A DNA stretch of 64,000 bases. Source: Nematopogon swammerdamellus (lineage: Eukaryota; Arthropoda; Insecta; Lepidoptera; Adelidae). The stretch's first letter is position 1. Every line of letters begins with the position of its first letter. Below, in pieces: positions 58,866 to 64,000 of the stretch. The notes beneath the pieces are model-generated. The model made no database searches. It saw only the letters and a list, made by a program, of their open reading frames with translations, and was not told the origin of the DNA. The position numbers were made by a program, and so were the translations under genes. The stretch spans positions 21,752,048 through 21,816,047 of the forward strand of contig OX336350.1 in assembly GCA_946902875.1 (NCBI GenBank), given 5' to 3'.

Positions 58866-60153
58866 CTAGGTCGGGTCATAAGTTCTGTCACATATACTTT
58901 ATTAAATAAATTGTACGACTTTCTATGTTAGTATAAAATATATATATGAAAAGAAGGCAGATTAAAGTAGATTACAATTTTATTAAAATTATTCGAAAAT
59001 CCCTCCCAGATATTAAATACAGACTCTCAACCTGCGTGGCCAGTTGTCGATCGCAGCACGCACGACGTTCGTGTCTATATCAGCCGCTGATTTAATCAGG
59101 GATGCTTTGAGAGACTCCAAATTCTGGTGAGGTTTAGCGCAGACTTTCTCCTCCAAATGTTGCCATATTTTGTAATCCAATGGTTTCAAGTCTGGGCTGG
59201 AGGAGGGCCTTTTTTATATATTGGTGCCTGATGAAGTCGATTCCTTGTGCAGTCAGCCAATTTTGCGTGCTTGCTGCCCTATGAGCCGGCACAGAATCTT
59301 GTTGGTATACTCAGTGTCTGTTTTCGAACATTTTGTGAGAAAGAGGTTCCACAATGTTTGAAAGCACCGTATTTTGATACACAACGGCACTGGTTTTTAC
59401 ACCTTTCTCACAGAAAAACACCTCAGTTAGGCCTGAATATGAGACTGCAAGCCAAAACATGAATGATGGAGGATGATGCCCAAGCTGGACTCTCGGGATA
59501 CGCCTGCCCACTTCTTCACTGTTGTGGGCATAAACTTTATCATTTTTTTTGTTATAACTTTGATCAACGTAAAAAAAAAATTGTTTGAAAAAGGATTTCG
59601 CGGTACTTTTTTCCCACGTACCGCCTTAACAAAGGCCGAGATCTCACTATCCTTATTTTTTTCAGATGCTCATAAACAAAACTTCCCATTATCTTTCAAT
59701 AAGCTCGTAGTCCAAGGTATTCATTTAATACTCTTTTAACCGTGGTTCTGCTTAACCGCATCTGCAGAACTAACAATGTTTGCTTGCGCGCGGGATTTCA
59801 TTGGATTCGCGTCCTCACTGCCTTGATGACCGCCGGTGTCCTAACCGTACGAGGCCAGCCGCTCCTCTTGCCATCTTGGAAGCTCGAATCTTCACTGAAT
59901 AGTTTGATTATACGATAAACACACCTCAGTGTTTTTTTTTTCATTTTTTTTAAGTTTGAGCGGTGCAACGCAATAACTGCGATTCTGTCTTCTTTTTGCG
60001 TCCACTTTATGTTTTAAAATGGAGTAAAATAATTTTATTTTTTATTTTTAAAGACGCAAAACGTTCTTAATTTAAAATCAATCAAAACAATTCTGGCCAG
60101 TATTCGAAATTTTAAAATAATAACGCTGTGACAGAACTTATGAACCGACTGCG
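58866..60153 (-). mobile_element. Tc1/mariner-family transposon with intact ends
   Basis: 1288 bp between TA dinucleotides (58864-58865, 60154-60155). Terminal inverted repeats of about 27 bp share tcataagttctgtcaca. The length and TA duplication fit mariner/maT-type elements. Confidence 0.85.
59030..59960 (-). pseudogene. mariner-family transposase, broken
   Basis: Minus-strand fragments include SSPDLKPLDYKIWQHLEEKV and VVRAAIDNWPRRLRV near the C-terminus, and WLAVSYSGLTEVFF upstream. The SPDLxPxDY motif carries the third catalytic acid. Frames are broken by several shifts, so the element is inactive although its ends are well preserved. Confidence 0.75.
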
Positions 60154-60265
60154 TATTATCGTCAATTAGCGTCTCATAGATTGACAATTTAGTTTTTGCT
60201 CGCTTGCTAATGAAGTGAAGTGCGTGCGAGTGTGTGCATACTATCTGTACGCACAGACCTGCTGC

Positions 60266-60440
60266 GTTGTTTTTATTGAAAGCGCGACATGTTGCGCCGA
60301 ACCACCCATAATGTGTCTAACGACGCCCATGGATATTCGGTCGTATACGAGGGTTGCGAATGCCATGCCGGCCTGACAGATGTTCATTCACGCCCCTCTT
60401 GAAGGACCCGAGACTGTACTGGGGGGAAATATACGGGCAG
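60266..60440 (-). repeat. jockey/CR1-like retroposon tail
   Basis: Reverse copy of the 24740-25080 tail (cgcgacatgttgcgccgaac, gaatgccatgccggcctgac, cttgaaggacccgagactgt), reaching slightly into the coding end. Confidence 0.75.
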
Positions 60441-60514
60441 GTGATATATAAATAAACGGCATGTAGTGTTACAATGTTAAATTATGTAAGTAACTGCTGC
60501 ACTCCTCGCAGCGC

Positions 60515-60890
60515 CGCCGCCGCCGCCGCTCCGCGCCACCTGAGTGAGCGACGGAGCGAGCCGGGTACAGTGGCGCGCGCGCGCACATTTCGACAGCTTC
60601 GATCAGCAATGTTGTCCTCGAAAACTATTTTAATAGGTAATAATAATTATTAGTAAGCATTTTTATTTTATATTTAATCGTGCTCGCGTCATAGCTCTTA
60701 TGAGTGTGAGCGGAGGGGGCGGGGGTGGAGGGGGGGGGGGGGGGGGGGCCGGGGGAGGCGGCGTGACACGTGCATAAGGAAATGAATGCGGCTGCAAGAA
60801 GTGTGTAGACCGGCGCCGCCGTGTGCCCGCGCCGCGCCCGCGCCGCCCCGCGCCCCCGCGCCCCCGCCCCGCGCCAGCTCGAACAAGCAA
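60515..60890. repeat. G-run and GC-rich simple sequence
   Basis: GCC repeats at 60511-60528, an uninterrupted run of about 20 G at 60730-60749, then C-rich sequence. Not coding. Confidence 0.6.
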
Positions 60891-61167
60891 TAACGCACTG
60901 TTAGCTAGGTAGGTAGAGTTAAGGCGAAGGTAACTCATTATATTAATATAATATTATACATATTTACATAAGATAACTGTTAAACGAGACACTGTTGTAG
61001 CTCACGTGTAAGCTTTAATACAAACATTTCATGTTTTCTCTTCGCGAATATTCATAGCTATACAGTTCGCTTGCTATACTCGTGCGCATGCGTGTGCACA
61101 CGATCATTCGCTTAGAGTGGAGAAATACATTATCATTATGTAGAGTTTACTTATAGCAATACCTTCC

Positions 61168-61879
61168 GAGCGCTGTCTGACAGTAGTGAGGCGGCTCCGG
61201 CCACGTTCCGAGCGCTGTCTGACAGTAGTGAGGCGGCTCCGGCCACGTTCCGAGCGCTGTCTGACAGTAGTGAGGCGGCTCCGGCCACGTTCCGAGCGCT
61301 GTCTGACAGTAGTGAGGCGGCTCCGGCCACGTTCCGAGCGCTGTCTGACAGTAGTGAGGCGGCTCCGGCCACGTTCCGAGCGCTGTCTGACAGTAGTGAG
61401 GCGGCTCCGGCCACGTTCCGAGCGCTGTCTGACAGTAGTGAGGCGGCTCCGGCCACGTTCCGAGCGCTGTCTGACAGTAGTGAGGCGGCTCCGGCCACGT
61501 TCCGAGCGCTGTCTGACAGTAGTGAGGCGGCTCCGGCCACGTTCCGAGCGCTGTCTGACAGTAGTGAGACGGCTCCGGCCACGTTCCGAGCGCTGTCTGA
61601 CAGTAGTGAGGCGGCTCCGGCCACGTTCCGAGCGCTGTCTGACAGTAGTGAGACGGCTCCGGCCACGTTCCGAGCGCTGTCTGACAGTAGTGAGGCGGCT
61701 CCGGCCACGTTCCGAGCGCTGTCTGACAGTAGTGAGACGGCTCCGGCCACGTTCCGAGCGCTGTCTGACAGTAGTGAGGCGGCTCGGGCCACGTTCCGAG
61801 CGCTGTCTGACAGTAGTGAGACGGCTCCGGCCACGTTCCGAGCGCTGTCTGACAGTAGTGAGGCGGCTCCGGCCACGTT
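61168..61879. repeat. 42-bp satellite, about 17 copies, with dimer pattern
   Basis: Highly uniform unit (ttccgagcgctgtctgacag plus 22 bases). The first ten units are nearly identical (gaggcgg). From 61567 on, a gagacgg variant appears in every second unit (61567, 61651, 61735, 61819), giving an 84-bp dimer. A 14-residue period keeps all frames open (up to 312 codons); these are artefacts. Confidence 0.95.
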
Positions 61880-62775
61880 GCCGCTAGCGTTGCCGCATAG
61901 CGGCGAGATAACGTTATGATGACGAACGTGGAATATGATAGAGGTGCATTCCGCCCGTCTAGATGTGTGCGGCGGTGAGTCGCATCGCACGCGTGCGGCA
62001 CGCAGGGGCGGCGGGCGGCGCGCCCCGTACGCACCACCGCCGCACAATCCCTTGTAGGACAACAGACATATCGGTAGTTTCCCGAACACTCGTTAAGTAG
62101 ATCGTAAACTGTGATAAGGGCTTATGACGTAATTTTTAAAGTTTGTTATTTATAAAAAAATAAAAAATGGTCGAGCACTAAGTACGTACTGCTAGGCTTT
62201 TGTACATAATGTAGCGTCGAGTCACTCCGGACGAGCGCAGTCGGCGAGCATGTGCGCGCGCTCTCTCTCACGCACCGGTCGCGTCGTCGCGTCCTTCTAA
62301 CTAAAGCCTAGTTGCCTCAGTAGAATAACCGCTAGTGTCGGTCGGGCGAGTACTCAATACATGTAACCGCTCACTCACAAAGTACTAGAGTTCGTTAGAC
62401 GCGGCGGCGCGGGGGCGGTAGGGTAGCTACACTCCTACCTCGCCGCGCCGCCCGCCTCAACTACTCTACCGGCCGCTAGCCGGCGACTCTACCTGTGTGG
62501 ACACGTTTTGACTAAACACTAGCTGTTCGTTGTAGCTGTTTCAACCAACTGTGTGTGAACGGCTACTCTACCGACCCGCTGTTGTGTGTGAATGGGTACT
62601 CTACCGACCCACTGCTGTGTGAACGGCTGCTCTGCCCAAAACGCTAGACTAGGGTAGTAGTAGTAGTAGGTAGCTCTACTAATGACAACTAGGCTTTATG
62701 CGTACCTATCCATTTCAGCGCATACACGACGAGAATGTATGGAGAGAGAACAAATACAATTAACCTTATATATGT
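61880..62775. other. intergenic, no gene seen
   Basis: Contains a loose tandem pair around 62548-62630 (gtgtgaacggctactctacc) and GC-rich patches. Confidence 0.35.
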
Positions 62776-62776
62776 A

Positions 62777-63112
62777 GGTGTTGACACGGTTGGCTAGATC
62801 ACCAACAGCATCCGCGATGTCAACCCTGAACACATTGTTGAAATAGGTGCCATGTTAGTGCTTCCTTTTGGGCGCCCCGGCTACACCAAACTGGAAAATA
62901 TTAGCTATTTACAAAGCCGTTTCGACAGTGCTTTCATTCAGTGTGGTGTTACCAACCCGAGCGGCTATCACCCAGTAAGGTAAGAAGGGAAGGGAGCTAC
63001 AGTTCGTTCAGCCTCCAACTCAACAGTCGAACGCTCACCCATCCAAGTTCTGGCCGGTGTGCTTGCGATCATGAACGATAGTCGACCGATCGCACCACTT
63101 AGATGAGGCTGA
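62777..63112 (-). repeat. 5S/tRNA-type SINE, diverged full-length copy
   Basis: Read in reverse it has the head (gctcagtggtgcg-like at about 63095-63112), the 5S-like 'cttggatgggtgagcgt' (about 63033-63052), and the body (ttcattcagtgtggtgttac, gacacggttggctagatcac). Confidence 0.65.
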
Positions 63113-64000
63113 CGAATCAGAAATGTTTACACGGATGTTTCTCATTCTCCAGAATATTATTTTGGAGACAATGAACATGTTTTAACGTCAATACTTAAAG
63201 TTGTGTTCTATGTTTGTGTATTGTTGTGATTACTCTGCCTAGCAGCTGTTGTACCTAGTACCTAGGACCTAATACCTAGTACCTAGCCTCACTAGCGCGT
63301 CAGCTCGCGCCGCGCGCGCCGTGGGGTATGCGGCGGCGTCAGCATTATACTGAACAATAATTTCATAGTACCTAATTTATTTATAAGCATTCGTTGTGTT
63401 TGTTCAACGGTACATGACTTCAGTTAGACCTGCAGCGAGAGGAGACCTGCAGAGAGCCTCGTCCGGTTAGCGTAGATAGGGGCACAATGTGAACATCAAT
63501 AGTTTTAATATACTTACATTAGTATGCATGTAGGTACCTATGTATTATGTATCACACGTATTATGTAGGTACCTATATAACATTTTCGTTATTTTTTGAT
63601 CGAGTAATGTTTGAACAATGAAAGCGATTTAACGTACTAGTGAGTATACGCGACGCACACACACACACATGCATCACACGTCACACACACATAGACACAC
63701 ACAGTGAAGGGAAGACCAGACCAAACCACGGACTGCGCGTCGAATGCCTAAACTAATCTATGCTATATTCTTTACACTCGACTCGACTTAACTATTCGAT
63801 ACAAGTTATATACACTAGAGGATATCTACAAAACATCCTTTAGATTCTGTTAGTTTATGATATTATAATGTAGAAAAAAATTGTACATTTTTCATCCTTC
63901 CAAAATTTACTGTAGAATTTTAGATTTGCGAATAGGACACGTGTGTTTGTTTTATCAAAATAAAGAAATACATACTTACATGTACTGCCCGCAGTGCAGC
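63113..64000. other. window end; CA repeats and a possible minus-strand splice donor
   Basis: Contains (CA)n at 63655-63710 and a short 'acctagt' repeat (63250-63285). At 63972-63980 the minus strand reads ACAT/GTAAGTATG, a good donor, preceded in transcription by bases that could code LHCGQY. An exon of a neighbouring minus-strand gene may lie at the edge, but too little is visible. Confidence 0.2.

Noticed and set aside
61147..62089. Open frames of 233-312 codons on both strands
   Set aside because: 42-bp satellite read in all frames; an artefact of periodicity.

Overview
The window is nuclear DNA from an insect, most probably a moth or butterfly. The evidence is two intron-rich genes whose exons are extremely GC-rich, set in AT-rich introns packed with repeats of the kind typical of lepidopteran genomes (elements bounded by AGGGTTCCGTA-type ends, 'cgcgggctccgctcgcgtg' repeats, jockey/CR1-like and RTE-like LINE fragments, mariners, many short palindromic MITEs). 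The order assignment comes from recognising repeats and proteins by eye, not from a search.

Gene 1 (1105-15477, + strand) is a complete BBS4 orthologue. I assembled it as nine exons with GT/AG junctions and consistent phases, giving 458 residues, nearly all TPR repeats, with a poly(A) signal at 15696. BBS4 is a BBSome subunit acting in cilia. A near-consensus RFX X-box lies 83 bp upstream of the ATG. Gene 2 (19203-55831, + strand) is a K+-dependent Na+/Ca2+ exchanger of the Nckx30C/SLC24 family. I assembled seven exons, 586 residues, including a 24-nt micro-exon. Both alpha repeats with their ion-binding acidic residues are intact, and a poly(A) signal lies at 55914. The two genes are in tandem with about 3.5 kb between poly(A) signal and next ATG, and I see no functional link.

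The rest is mobile or repetitive DNA. BBS4 intron 2 holds two minisatellites (57/58 bp G-rich and 44 bp). Intron 3 holds a TIR transposon (about 7272-9297) with a decayed PIN-like protein gene, split by a P-type MITE that carries a THAP-domain first exon. Nckx introns hold LINE reverse transcriptase remnants, a very recent internally deleted Gypsy-type LTR element (34148-37451), a 63-bp minisatellite, a 2.7-kb foldback of the Cys-rich N-terminal part of what appears to be the same PIN-like transposon family (47259-49919), hAT MITEs with exact 8-bp target duplications and a degenerate mariner. A SINE family mixing 5S rRNA-like and tRNA-like promoter elements recurs at least eight times. Downstream of Nckx are a mariner with intact ends (58866-60153) and a 42-bp satellite with a higher-order dimer pattern. 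No further gene is convincing, apart from a possible splice donor on the minus strand at the very end.

The best candidates for something undescribed are the PIN-like/Cys-rich TIR transposon family, the THAP-bearing P-type MITE nested in it, and the composite 5S/tRNA SINE.
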